From contig NZ_AUJP01000020.1 of assembly GCF_000424285.1 (NCBI RefSeq), forward strand, positions 1 through 64,000: a stretch of 64,000 bases of DNA, in the 5' to 3' direction. Of the stretch, positions 53,781 through 61,730 are shown in pieces; the first letter of the stretch is position 1; every line of letters begins with the position of its first letter. The position numbers and the translations under genes are program-made. The notes beneath the pieces were generated by a model, which was given only the letters and a program-made list of their open reading frames with translations, had not been told where the DNA came from and did not search any database. This DNA comes from Butyrivibrio sp. MB2005. GTDB lineage: Bacteria; Bacillota; Clostridia; Lachnospirales; Lachnospiraceae.

Positions 53781-54278
53781 TTATTCTAAATAAAGCTCTT
53801 TCAGGAAAAACCTATTCATCGTGGCATGGACCACTTCCTTGGGCTTCTCGATTTCTTTGTAGCCGCATTTTTCATAAAGATGAATAGCTACCGGCAGGTT
53901 ATTATGAGTCTCTAAATACATCCTCTTATAACCAAGCTCCCTGGCTTTGTCTTCGATAAATGACATGAGTTTGTAGCTGATCCCACGGCCCTTAACTTCA
54001 TCCGAAAGATATATCTTTTGGAGCTCCGCGCAGTCCTCTCTAAACTCGAATTTTGCAAGTCCGACTCCGCCCACAAGCCTGTCTTTTTCATCAAGCAAAA
54101 TGTAGTAAAAGCGCTCCCTGGCATCAGCCAGATAAAAATCGCTGAGGTGATTTAAGTTATCATCAAAGTAGACCGTTCCAGGAATATCGAGAGCATGCTT
54201 TTTCAAGTTATCTCTTATTATCTCTGCAAGGGCCAGGTCATATTCCGGCGTAAGTGTAGTAATCTTCAAGTTTTCCAT
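53781..54278 (-). CDS. GNAT family N-acetyltransferase
   Basis: A 165-residue acetyl-CoA-dependent acyltransferase. LQKIYLSDEVKGRGISYKL near residue 89 is the acetyl-CoA-binding motif A (V-x-x-x-x-R/Q-G-x-G) and YLETHNNLPVAIHLYEKCGY near 119 is motif B. The substrate amine is unknown. It follows the LRR lipoprotein gene by 15 bases and may be co-transcribed with it. Confidence 0.87.
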   Translation of the reverse strand: MENLKITTLTPEYDLALAEIIRDNLKKHALDIPGTVYFDDNLNHLSDFYLADARERFYYILLDEKDRLVGGVGLAKFEFREDCAELQKIYLSDEVKGRGISYKLMSFIEDKARELGYKRMYLETHNNLPVAIHLYEKCGYKEIEKPKEVVHATMNRFFLKELYLE

Positions 54279-54293
54279 TTTTGTTTTGTCCTT

Positions 54294-56180
54294 TTACCAC
54301 GTGCTAACATACAAGCATTCTTCAGATAAAGTGTGGAACACCACTTCCTCCGTGGCTCCATCGTCCCTTGTTAGCGTTCCTATAAGCATCCTGTCAGAAT
54401 TAAAGCCCTGCTCAAATTTAAGATTCTTAATCATTCCATCTCTGCAGAAAAATCCTTCTGTCTCCACGACCTGATCCTCACCATCGGCGTTAGGATCTGC
54501 ATAATAGGGAACATCCATAAGCTCCCTGCCGTTGATATACACGCGAAGTATCTCATCCTCAAGTAGTAGCTGTGCATCTGCAAAGTACCCTGCACCTGTA
54601 AAGTATTCTCCCGTAATGGACTGCGTCCAGTAATAAGGCACGTCGCGGTCTTCGCCGGGTTCACTGTCTTCTTTTTTACCTGCGGATGTTTCTGCCACCT
54701 TCTTAGTCCAGGTGTCCGCCAGTTTAACTGCAGAAGCAGGTGCACTAACCTTGCACCCTTCAGGGAAACTTGGTTCCTTTTCTTCATGGCCGTAATAGTC
54801 CGGTATATCTCCCGTGAATTCAACACTTTTAAGTCCGGTACATTCTTTGAATGCGCCTTCTCCTACGCTGCACATGTCTTTTCCAAAAGTCACCTTCGTT
54901 ATAAGAGGACAGTCTAAAAATGCATTCTCTCCTACGCTGGTCATTTTTTCAGGAAAAACAAGCTCACCGGCGATGGAAGAACAGCCGCCAAAGGCATATC
55001 GTTTTATATGCTTAAGACTTTCAGGAAACGCGCTTATAGAAGTGAATCCTTTGCAGTCCCCAAAGCTTCCTCGGCCGATAGACTTAAGTCCTGCAGGAAG
55101 CACCAGTTCTCCCGTAAATCCTGTGGCAGTAAAAGCATCATCGCCGATTACAACAAGCGCTGATGGAAGATGCAGCTCCCCTGTCATTCCTTTGCAATAC
55201 ATAAAAGCATTGTCGTTAATATATTCAAGGCCGTCCGGAAGCTTAAGTGAAGTAAATCCCTCACAGCTCTGAAATGCCGACGAATCGATCAATGTCACGG
55301 AGTCAGGGATCACCAGATCACCTTTTAGATTCTTACATGTAAGGGAATAAATTCCGATATATTCAAGACCTTCGGGAAGTGTCAATGTTCCGTCGAATCC
55401 ATCATCCACAAAGGCGTGCATTGCAATGGTTTTTACTCCCTCAGGAATCACAAGGTCGCCCTTAAAATTCTCACAAGTTGAAAAAGTACCCGTTTGAATT
55501 TCTGTCAGATTTTTGGAAAGAGTAAGGGTTCCGTCGAATCCGCACTTCGCAAAAGCATAGTCTCCAATAAAAGTAACCGAGTCCGGAATCACCAGATCAC
55601 CCACCAGATTCTCGCACCTGTTGAAGGCACAGCGCTCAATCCTTTCCAGGCCATCCGGAAAGACAAGACCACAGTTCAAACCGCTCATGCCTTCAAAGGT
55701 CTCTACGCCTATGTTTTTCAATGATTTGGGAATACTGAGCCCGGAGAAACCGGTACACCTTGTAAACGCATAGTCCCCGACAGTTTCAACTCCATCCGGA
55801 ATCTTCAGTTCACCTGTCAGTCCATCGCATCCATAAAAAGCAAACTCACCTATAGACTTAAGGCTTTCCGGCAAAACCAGCTCGCCCTTGAGGCTGCTGT
55901 TAGAATAAAAAGCGAGAGCTGCAACCGACGTTATACCCTCGCCGATCACAAGTTTTTCAATCTTATAATCAGACCACATGAATTTTTCAGGAACCACCAT
56001 TTCACCGGTTCCCGAAATAGTCATGGTCTTTTCTTTTTTATCATACTTCCAGGTTATGTTATCGCCGCATGTGCCTTCAGCATTTTTCCCGCCGGCATCA
56101 CCACCAAAATTTTTAATACCGCAGCCAAATAGTCCAAAAGCCATAACGACCCCCACGATAAAAATCAGTGTTTTCTTCAT
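54294..56180 (-). CDS. BspA-type leucine-rich-repeat lipoprotein
   Basis: A 628-residue surface lipoprotein. The signal peptide ends LFGC (lipidated Cys20). Residues about 45-480 are tandem LRR_5 repeats of 20-24 residues of the type LVIPDSVTFIGDYAFAKC and LTLPEGLEYIG. A C-terminal beta domain (about 520-628) ends in VSTW. BspA-like repeats mediate binding to host or plant surfaces or to other cells. The ATG at 56180 has AGGGAAC upstream; 17 further in-frame codons are rejected because they precede the signal peptide. Confidence 0.87.
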   Translation of the reverse strand: MKKTLIFIVGVVMAFGLFGCGIKNFGGDAGGKNAEGTCGDNITWKYDKKEKTMTISGTGEMVVPEKFMWSDYKIEKLVIGEGITSVAALAFYSNSSLKGELVLPESLKSIGEFAFYGCDGLTGELKIPDGVETVGDYAFTRCTGFSGLSIPKSLKNIGVETFEGMSGLNCGLVFPDGLERIERCAFNRCENLVGDLVIPDSVTFIGDYAFAKCGFDGTLTLSKNLTEIQTGTFSTCENFKGDLVIPEGVKTIAMHAFVDDGFDGTLTLPEGLEYIGIYSLTCKNLKGDLVIPDSVTLIDSSAFQSCEGFTSLKLPDGLEYINDNAFMYCKGMTGELHLPSALVVIGDDAFTATGFTGELVLPAGLKSIGRGSFGDCKGFTSISAFPESLKHIKRYAFGGCSSIAGELVFPEKMTSVGENAFLDCPLITKVTFGKDMCSVGEGAFKECTGLKSVEFTGDIPDYYGHEEKEPSFPEGCKVSAPASAVKLADTWTKKVAETSAGKKEDSEPGEDRDVPYYWTQSITGEYFTGAGYFADAQLLLEDEILRVYINGRELMDVPYYADPNADGEDQVVETEGFFCRDGMIKNLKFEQGFNSDRMLIGTLTRDDGATEEVVFHTLSEECLYVSTW

Positions 56181-56400
56181 GTTCTGTTCCCTCATAAAAA
56201 ACCGTATATTTATATACTCAAACATGATCAACTATCTGTCTCAATTATCATAACATCAACTGTACCAAGATGTTCAAATCATTTTTTACTTTTTTAAAAT
56301 TTCTTGAAAAAAGGGCCTGTACATTTTAAAAAGATGCAGTATACTGTCCCCAAACAATAGATGGCACCCGCAGCGGCGCCGGATTAGGGGGATATTCAAA

Positions 56401-57327
56401 ATGAAAAAAGTAAGTGAATTTGTTGGAAAGTATATGGCAGTAATTGTTCTTGTGGTTGCTGCGCTTGCACTATTTGTGCCGGGATCATGTCTGTGGATAC
56501 AGACATCATGGATCAACTACCTTCTGATGGTAGTAATGTTTGGCATGGGGCTAACACTAAAATTTGAAGACTTCGCAATAGTATTTAAAAGACCAAAAGA
56601 CATCATCATCGGCTGCATTGCTCAGTTTACGATCATGCCGCTTTTGGCATTTGCTCTTGGAAAAATATTCGGACTTGAAGCAGGGCTCCTTGCCGGCGTA
56701 ATCCTGGTTGGAACTTGTCCCGGCGGAACAGCCAGTAACGTCATGACATACCTTAGCAAAGGTGATGTGGCACTCTCTGTAGGCATGACCAGTGTGAATA
56801 CTCTGCTGGCCCCTTTCCTTACGCCCTTTATCACTTATCTTCTGCTGAAAACAACTGTAACTGTGGACATGATAAGTATGTTCGTCTCAATCATCAAAGT
56901 GGTCATCGTTCCCATTGCTCTGGGATTTATCATTAACAGATTTTGGGGCAAATACACTGAAAAAGTATCAGAAGTTTTGCCGCTTATCTCAGTTACAGCC
57001 ATCACTCTCATCGTAGTGGCGGTAGTTTCTCATAACTCAGAACGAATTCTGGAAACAGGCGCTATCGTGTTTGTTGTGGTCATCCTTCATAACATTCTTG
57101 GCTATGCAGTTGGCTTTATCCTTGGAAAAATCCTTGGCCTTCCAATGACCAGGAAAAAGGCTCTTGCCATCGAGATTGGAATGCAAAATTCAGGACTTGC
57201 GACTTCACTTGCAGGAACAGCATTTCCTGACCTTGCCATGGCCACAGTTCCCGGCGCTATCTTCTCGGTGTGGCACAACATATCCGGCGCTCTGCTGGCA
57301 AACATTTTTAGAAGGATTGAAGAGTAA
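56401..57327 (+). CDS. Bile acid:sodium symporter (BASS) family transporter
   Basis: A 308-residue membrane protein with nine or ten helices. FGMGLTLKFEDF near residue 46, GTCPGGTASNVMTYLSKGD near 103 and EIGMQNSGLATSLA near 258 are the conserved BASS regions around the Na+ sites. Substrates of bacterial members include pantoate, keto-acids and bile salts; the sequence does not decide. AGGGGGA is 9 bases before ATG. Plus-strand single gene ending at a strong terminator. Confidence 0.88.
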   Translation: MKKVSEFVGKYMAVIVLVVAALALFVPGSCLWIQTSWINYLLMVVMFGMGLTLKFEDFAIVFKRPKDIIIGCIAQFTIMPLLAFALGKIFGLEAGLLAGVILVGTCPGGTASNVMTYLSKGDVALSVGMTSVNTLLAPFLTPFITYLLLKTTVTVDMISMFVSIIKVVIVPIALGFIINRFWGKYTEKVSEVLPLISVTAITLIVVAVVSHNSERILETGAIVFVVVILHNILGYAVGFILGKILGLPMTRKKALAIEIGMQNSGLATSLAGTAFPDLAMATVPGAIFSVWHNISGALLANIFRRIEE

Positions 57328-57331
57328 TAAA

Positions 57332-57372
57332 AAACGGTTAGTGACTGAAATCATTCAAATCACTAACCGTTT
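57332..57372. terminator. Bidirectional terminator between BASS and YccF genes
   Basis: AAACGGTTAGTGA and TCACTAACCGTTT form a 13-bp perfect stem with A-rich sequence on one side and TATTTTTTATTTTTT on the other, so it stops both converging genes. The T run overlaps the yccF stop codon. Confidence 0.88.
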
Positions 57373-57377
57373 ATTTT

Positions 57378-57743
57378 TTATTTTTTCACAACTCTTGCGC
57401 CAAAGGGAAACAGTGCAAGTCTCGCGATCTTGAAATACTGCTTACCAAAGGGGATTCCTACGATCGTAATACATAAGATAATGCCAATCAGAGCATTGCC
57501 AAGTGCCAGCTCAAGTCCTGAAATGAGCATCCACAACAAATTCAAAAGAAATGAACCTGCTCCGCCTTCATCAACTATCTCTTTTCCGAATGGACAAAGG
57601 GAAATCGTCGACAGCTTAAAGCACTGTATTCCTATCGGAATTCCCAGAACAGTGATGCACCAAAAAATCCCGGCAAGCCACCATCCAAGCGCACTGAAAA
57701 ATCCTCCAAATATAATCCATATCAAGTTACCCAGAAACCTCAT
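57378..57743 (-). CDS. yccF: YccF domain-containing membrane protein
   Basis: A 121-residue protein made of two copies of the YccF unit: GWWLAGIFWCITVLGIPIG (residues 20-38) and ALGNALIGIILCITIVGIP (near 76-94), with four membrane helices in all. Function is unknown; it is a widespread inner-membrane protein. GGAGG is 7 bases before ATG. Confidence 0.88.
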   Translation of the reverse strand: MRFLGNLIWIIFGGFFSALGWWLAGIFWCITVLGIPIGIQCFKLSTISLCPFGKEIVDEGGAGSFLLNLLWMLISGLELALGNALIGIILCITIVGIPFGKQYFKIARLALFPFGARVVKK

Positions 57744-57848
57744 ATCTCACCCTCCAAGAAAAATATTAGTTTACTGCATAATTATACTGTATTTTGCAAA
57801 TTATATCTTTCATATTTTTTCAACATTAACGCATGAATCAAAATTTCA

Positions 57849-58223
57849 TTGAACATCAAAAAAGGAAAATGCGCAGAGATCGGTGCAAAAGGAATTATAG
57901 TAAGTCACCATCAAGGCCGACTTCCTTATGCAGTTCCTCCGATGATGATCCTGCCTGATATCAAGGAAGCACTAAAAGATAAAGATATGACAATCATTGT
58001 AGACTGCGGCATTGCAAGCGGCGCTGATGTCTACAAAACTCTGGCTCTTGGAGCAGACGCTGCAGCTGTTGGAAGATCAATGATGCCTTCTCTTGAAAAA
58101 GACGGAGCTCCCGGCGTTTCAAAATTCCTTACAGAAATCGGAAACGAGCTTCGATACATCATGAGCAATACCGGCTTTGCAAAGGTTTCGGACATTGATG
58201 ATTCAGCTTTATACGAGTATTAA
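57849..58223 (+). pseudogene. C-terminal fragment of an FMN-dependent alpha-hydroxyacid dehydrogenase
   Basis: A 124-residue frame covering only the last third of an L-lactate dehydrogenase/oxidase-like FMN barrel (normal length about 340). GAKGIIVSHHQGRLPYAVPP carries the catalytic His-Gln-Gly-Arg region, VDCGIASGADVYKTLALGAD the FMN-phosphate loop and AAVGRSMM the last strand. There is no ribosome site before it and the upstream sequence is non-coding. It is a 5'-truncated gene. Confidence 0.75.
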
Positions 58224-58248
58224 AAAATTTCTCTTAGACATAAATTGG

Positions 58249-58301
58249 CAGGTACTCACTCCCTTTCATGAGCATCTGCCATAACCATTTCTTTTTTATA
58301 C
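58249..58301 (+). terminator. Terminator after the dehydrogenase fragment
   Basis: GGCAGGTACTCA and TGAGCATCTGCC pair with two mismatches and are followed by ATTTCTTTTTT. A second hairpin, GATACTTG-CACCT-CAAGTATC (58318-58338), follows. They are old terminators of the lost full-length gene. Confidence 0.6.
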
Positions 58302-58350
58302 CAACAAATTTCTCTGTGATACTTGCACCTCAAGTATCATTTTCCTCCCA

Positions 58351-58926
58351 TTATTTTTCTATAAAATGCTTAGTTTTCTTCATGACTTTCCCAAGTATCT
58401 CGATGTTTTCAAGAGTGTTTTTTCCTTCAAGTGAATGATTAACACCTTCATAAAGATGCATTGGAATTCCTTGTTTCTTTGCCATTTCTACAACTTTTGG
58501 CACATCGCTCCAGGGATCGTCTGAGCCGATAAATGCTATCGCGTCGATATTCTTTTCCCCATTAAGGACCTCGATAGTCTCTGCCAGCGGCGTGTAAAGC
58601 ACATGCCTTACGCCCTTTATCTCACACTCTTTTTCAAATGCAGCCGCAATTACGGTTCCGATGCTTTTAGACATAAAAATGACATCTGTGTATTCATCAA
58701 AAGCTACGCCGCTAAGACTCTCCTTAGCCTGGGCATAGAGCGCATCAAAGGCCTGTCTCATTTTTTCCTTATCACCGCGAATGTTCTGAACAGGGCAACT
58801 GTAGCTGATATTTATAACCTCGTCATAACCGGCTTCAGCTGCTGTTTTCCTGCCATAATACAAAAGAGGCTTATCACAGTGATATCCAATCCCTGGGAAT
58901 ACCACCAGAAGTTTCTTTTTCTTCAT
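58351..58926 (-). CDS. Alpha/beta hydrolase (dienelactone-hydrolase-like)
   Basis: A 191-residue hydrolase. The nucleophile Ser is in FMSKSIGTVIA near residue 88, Asp in GSDDPWSDV near 138 and His in GVNHSLEG near 163. The length and motif order fit small dienelactone-hydrolase-like esterases. The ATG at 58926 has GAAGGAA upstream; five extra codons before it are rejected. Monocistronic. Confidence 0.78.
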   Translation of the reverse strand: MKKKKLLVVFPGIGYHCDKPLLYYGRKTAAEAGYDEVINISYSCPVQNIRGDKEKMRQAFDALYAQAKESLSGVAFDEYTDVIFMSKSIGTVIAAAFEKECEIKGVRHVLYTPLAETIEVLNGEKNIDAIAFIGSDDPWSDVPKVVEMAKKQGIPMHLYEGVNHSLEGKNTLENIEILGKVMKKTKHFIEK

Positions 58927-59097
58927 ACTTTTTTCCTTCACTTCTCATTAATCCAGACTGCAAAATCTTCATAACTCTTAGTCTTCATTTACCTATTGTT
59001 TCATCCTAACATCAAGTTTTTTGCTCCATCAGTAATTGTAGTATCAAGGCGCGCCAAAATAAAGCCCACAATTTACATTAGGCTGCGCTGCCGCTGA

Positions 59098-59277
59098 TTA
59101 GTGCCTATGAAAAAAGGTATCTTCCTCATCTTCATCCAACTCTTTTCTAAATTCATAGAAGTAATCTAAAACTGACATAACACTCATATAACCTATCATA
59201 AAATAAAAAAAGTCCCATTTAAGCCCGAACTGCGCCAAGAAGCTGGTCATGAAATTGTTAACGGTGTCAATAAACAT
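59098..59277 (-). CDS. Small membrane-associated protein (59 residues)
   Basis: A short frame in an otherwise empty 500-base gap. It begins MFIDTVNNFMTSFLAQFGLK, has one hydrophobic segment (WDFFYFMIGYMSVMSVL) and ends with an acidic, His-containing tail (ELDEDEEDTFFHRH). GAGGG sits 9 bases before ATG. No family is known to me. The helix-plus-acidic-tail layout fits a small inner-membrane regulator, but that is only a possibility. Confidence 0.5.
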   Translation of the reverse strand: MFIDTVNNFMTSFLAQFGLKWDFFYFMIGYMSVMSVLDYFYEFRKELDEDEEDTFFHRH

Positions 59278-59334
59278 AGAATTTTGCCCTCGATTTCTTA
59301 AGATTTTTTATAAAAAAAGATAAATAGATAAAAA

Positions 59335-59398
59335 GGGAGGATCATTGGCTTTTCCATCATTTTCCATGTTACAGAAAATCGAGTCCAATAATCCTCCC
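59335..59398 (-). ncRNA. Structured element, possible small RNA
   Basis: GGGAGGATTATTGG and CCAATGATCCTCCC form a 14-bp stem with one mismatch on the minus strand, enclosing 36 bases that contain a second small stem (ATTTTC/GAAAAT), and are followed by TTTTTATC. A -10-like TATATAG lies just before it. It sits between the terminator of the 72-residue gene and the 59-residue ORF, so it could be a small RNA or a strong second terminator. Confidence 0.35.
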
Positions 59399-59418
59399 AC
59401 TATATAATTTTTAATATC

Positions 59419-59451
59419 AAAAAATAAGAGCGGTACATTTTCAGTACCGCT
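59419..59451 (-). terminator. Terminator of the 72-residue protein gene
   Basis: AGCGGTAC and GTACCGCT form an 8-bp perfect stem with a 7-base loop followed by CTTATTTTTTG on the minus strand, 10 bases after the stop. Confidence 0.85.
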
Positions 59452-59460
59452 CCGCTGAAA

Positions 59461-59679
59461 TCATTTCTTAAATAATCCGCCTGCGAGATCTTTGATATCG
59501 TTAAGATCAAGTTTTCCATCTGCTACAGCAGCCTGTACCTTCTTGATATCTGACTCGTCCACGTCAATGTTTGCTTTCTTGAAAAGCTCCTTGGCCTGAG
59601 CCGGATCAGCCTTGGCTATCTGCGCCATTAACTCTTTGTTACCATTAATCTGTTTGAGAATTCCTGCTATGTCTGCCAT
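59461..59679 (-). CDS. Conserved small helical protein (72 residues)
   Basis: A soluble, Lys/Asp-rich protein predicted to be all helix. KANIDVDESDIKKVQAAVAD (residues 35-54) and LNDIKDLAGGLFKK at the end are its main features; an LAGG near the C-terminus resembles a double-glycine site but leaves only four residues after it. No cysteine, signal peptide or membrane span. I do not recognise a function. GGAGGAGG precedes ATG, and its own terminator follows, so it is probably well expressed. Confidence 0.65.
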   Translation of the reverse strand: MADIAGILKQINGNKELMAQIAKADPAQAKELFKKANIDVDESDIKKVQAAVADGKLDLNDIKDLAGGLFKK

Positions 59680-59820
59680 TTTTATTCCTCCTCCAACGAT
59701 GTTTTAATAACGATAAAAATATTATACTACCAATCTCATCAGACAAACACTATATTCTTCCGGGTTCAAGCCTGTTTATTTTTCAAAAATACGATCTCAG
59801 TTTCGCCGGAAAGATCCTCC

Positions 59821-60273
59821 CTAAAACTTTAAGTTATCCCCAAGTACCTGTACCTTGCTGGCGAAGAATGAGAACTCACCGCTATCAAGAAGATTACCGT
59901 TATCATCAGTCACTCTGATATCAAATACCAGGATATGTTTTCCTGTTTTCAGCTTCATGCATTCACAATAGATATACTCCGTATTCACTGCAGGCAAAAG
60001 GAAATTCAGATTAGCAGAAACCGTCGTCACATAGTAACCGCTCATGCTTCCTGTAGCACCCGCCATGACATCAACAAAAGAAAGCAGCGCTCCGCCATGA
60101 ATGCTTCCGTATGTGTTGTAAAGTCTCTCATCACACTTAACCCTGGATTTACTGTAGGTCGGACTTAGCTCCAGCACTTCAAATCCAATGAACTTGTTAT
60201 ACTCATTTGCATATAGTTCAGAGATTATCTTTTCTCTGATCGCATTTTCTTTTTCTGTTCTTGCTTTTCTCAT
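59821..60273 (-). CDS. PaaI-type hotdog-fold thioesterase
   Basis: A 150-residue acyl-CoA thioesterase. YGSIHGGALLSFVDVMAGAT near residue 61 is the catalytic hotdog motif (HGG plus Asp), followed by ANLNFLLPA. Members hydrolyse acyl- or aryl-CoA in the cytoplasm. Its ATG overlaps the YcaQ-like stop by four bases (ATGA) with AAGGAG upstream. Last gene of the NUDIX/YcaQ-like/thioesterase set. Confidence 0.87.
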   Translation of the reverse strand: MRKARTEKENAIREKIISELYANEYNKFIGFEVLELSPTYSKSRVKCDERLYNTYGSIHGGALLSFVDVMAGATGSMSGYYVTTVSANLNFLLPAVNTEYIYCECMKLKTGKHILVFDIRVTDDNGNLLDSGEFSFFASKVQVLGDNLKF

Positions 60274-60905
60274 GATACTCCTTCATCAAAAATACAGTCG
60301 TTAAATTTGCTAAACGCTTTCAGTGTACTTAAAAGTGCTGCGTCCAGCTTTTTGGTTTTCCGGATTCCCGGCTCCCACCATAATCCTTTTACGGAAAGGA
60401 TCTTATTTTTCCTGTCTGGAATAGCCTCTATCCTTCCCACGAACTTTTCACCAAAAAGAATGGGCAAGGTGTAGTACCCATACTTACGCTTTACTGCCGG
60501 CGTGTATATTTCCCATGAATACTGAAAATCCCACAGCGCAAGGACTAATGACTTGTCCCACATTAAAGGATCAAGTGGTGCTATAAACGACATCCTGGTT
60601 TTTAGATCCGCACTTCCTTCAATTATTTTTTTCATCAGGGCATCGTCGGAAGAAAGGTAATAGAATGTGGTTTTAATGCCTTCCACCATAACAGGACAGA
60701 TTTTGTCTTCATCCGTAAGCCTTGCCAATATCTTTTTCCGCATCTCGGCATTTTTACCGCAGACATCCACCGGATCATACTGAATACATCCGGCCTGCCT
60801 GACATAATCATAGGCTCCGTCTTTTCCCTTAAAACGATATGCCCCAATCAGTCCCTGCTTTGAAAGAATAAACTGTCTGGCTTGTTGCTTTGAAATTGTT
60901 ATCAT
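60270..60905 (-). CDS. YcaQ/AlkZ-like winged-helix protein, shortened
   Basis: A 211-residue member of the HTH_42 family (interstrand cross-link glycosylases AlkZ/YcaQ, usually near 400 residues). The N-terminus GAYRFKGKDGAYDYVRQAGC, QYDPVDVCGKNAE and the C-terminal blocks SFIAPLDPLMWDKSL, YTPAVKRKYGYYTLPILFG and RIEAIPDRK are kept, but about 150 residues between residue 57 and 85 are missing relative to full-length relatives. The catalytic QxQ/QxD region of the glycosylases would normally be in the C-terminal half and is not evident. It is tightly coupled to both neighbours, so it may still be translated. Either a deletion variant or a decaying gene. Confidence 0.65.
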   Translation of the reverse strand: MITISKQQARQFILSKQGLIGAYRFKGKDGAYDYVRQAGCIQYDPVDVCGKNAEMRKKILARLTDEDKICPVMVEGIKTTFYYLSSDDALMKKIIEGSADLKTRMSFIAPLDPLMWDKSLVLALWDFQYSWEIYTPAVKRKYGYYTLPILFGEKFVGRIEAIPDRKNKILSVKGLWWEPGIRKTKKLDAALLSTLKAFSKFNDCIFDEGVS

Positions 60906-61495
60906 CGCTTTCCTCTAAATTTTGGTCCTAGGGACGGGGTTGGTGGTCCATTTTTGAGATATTCCGTAATGATTTCAAGTCCTTCAGTCGGCACACAGAA
61001 AGTGCCATCCCGGTGCTCGCAGCCCTTACGGACTTCCTCAATATCAAACCATTTTACTTCTTCAACTTCCTCTGTCTGGAGTACAAGCTTAGTCTCATCC
61101 ACCGGCTTTTCATAAGCATAGACAAAGGCCACTTCGTTGTCCCTGAACATCTTCCCATGGAATTCCATCGCATAGTTTATATGGAACTTGCCGGCAAATG
61201 TGAGATCATCTTCGCCTGCGTCGATTCCCAGCTCCTCAAACAGCTCTCTCTGCGCTGATTCCAGTGGTTCATCCCCGGCCTGAATGTGACCGGCAGAAGA
61301 TGTGTCATACATTAAGGGAAATGATTCCTTCTCAGCGCTTCGTTTCTGAAGCAGCACCTGCCATGAATCTCCCTTTTTTCTTACAACCCAAATGTGAGCA
61401 GTTCTGTGTAAAATCCCCTTATCATGGGCTTCACTTCTGCTAACTGTCTCGCCAGTAGGCGTTCCATTTTCATCTGTAATATCAAAGAACTCCAT
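60902..61495 (-). CDS. NUDIX hydrolase, Idi-like
   Basis: A 197-residue hydrolase. The NUDIX box runs from residue 69 to 91: GHIQAGDEPLESAQRELFEE and LGI, matching GX5EX7REUXEEXGU. The N-terminus (FFDITDENGTPTGETVSRSE) is that of the isopentenyl-diphosphate-isomerase-like YfcD group. The ATG at 61495 is preceded by AAGGTGG; 17 upstream codons are rejected. The C-terminal tail (NGPPTPSLGPKFRGKR) is Pro-rich and unlike the family. The stop overlaps the YcaQ-like ATG. Confidence 0.87.
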   Translation of the reverse strand: MEFFDITDENGTPTGETVSRSEAHDKGILHRTAHIWVVRKKGDSWQVLLQKRSAEKESFPLMYDTSSAGHIQAGDEPLESAQRELFEELGIDAGEDDLTFAGKFHINYAMEFHGKMFRDNEVAFVYAYEKPVDETKLVLQTEEVEEVKWFDIEEVRKGCEHRDGTFCVPTEGLEIITEYLKNGPPTPSLGPKFRGKR

Positions 61496-61530
61496 ATTTT
61501 CCACCTTAGTTTTGAACTTTTTCACTTTAC

Positions 61531-61590
61531 TTATTATAGCCAACAAAAAAGAAGCATACCATTCATTTATGAATCGTATACTCCCAATTG
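61531..61590. repeat. 60-bp duplicated upstream element, copy 1
   Basis: TATTATAGC-CAACAAAAAA-GAAGCATACC and the following 30 bases align without gaps to 63771-63830. On the minus strand a hairpin (ATTCAT-AA-ATGAAT core) is followed by TTTTTTGTTGG and TATAAT. It lies directly upstream of the NUDIX gene; no minus-strand gene ends just before it. Confidence 0.5.
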
Positions 61591-61623
61591 TAATCCCTTT
61601 GAATAACTATCACTACTATTGTG

Positions 61624-61640
61624 GACATTTGTTGGACATT
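61624..61640 (+). promoter_or_regulatory. GACATT-N5-GACATT operator upstream of the CPBP gene
   Basis: GACATTTGTTGGACATT is identical over 17 bases to the upstream part of promoter B (47445-47461) and is followed by TGATA at the same distance. It is a direct repeat with an 11-base period, 91 bases before the CPBP start; TATGCT at 61650 is a possible -10. Confidence 0.5.
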
Positions 61641-61730
61641 AGATGATAGTATGCTCGTGTGATTTAAAGTTTTGCTTTCAATACAGATTTATTTTGTGCG
61701 TCGTTATGACCATATGTGAGGGGGAAGAGC

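Noticed and set aside
54294..56180. Regular DNA repeats in the LRR gene as a mobile or CRISPR repeat
   Set aside because: They follow the codon phase of BspA-type leucine-rich repeats.
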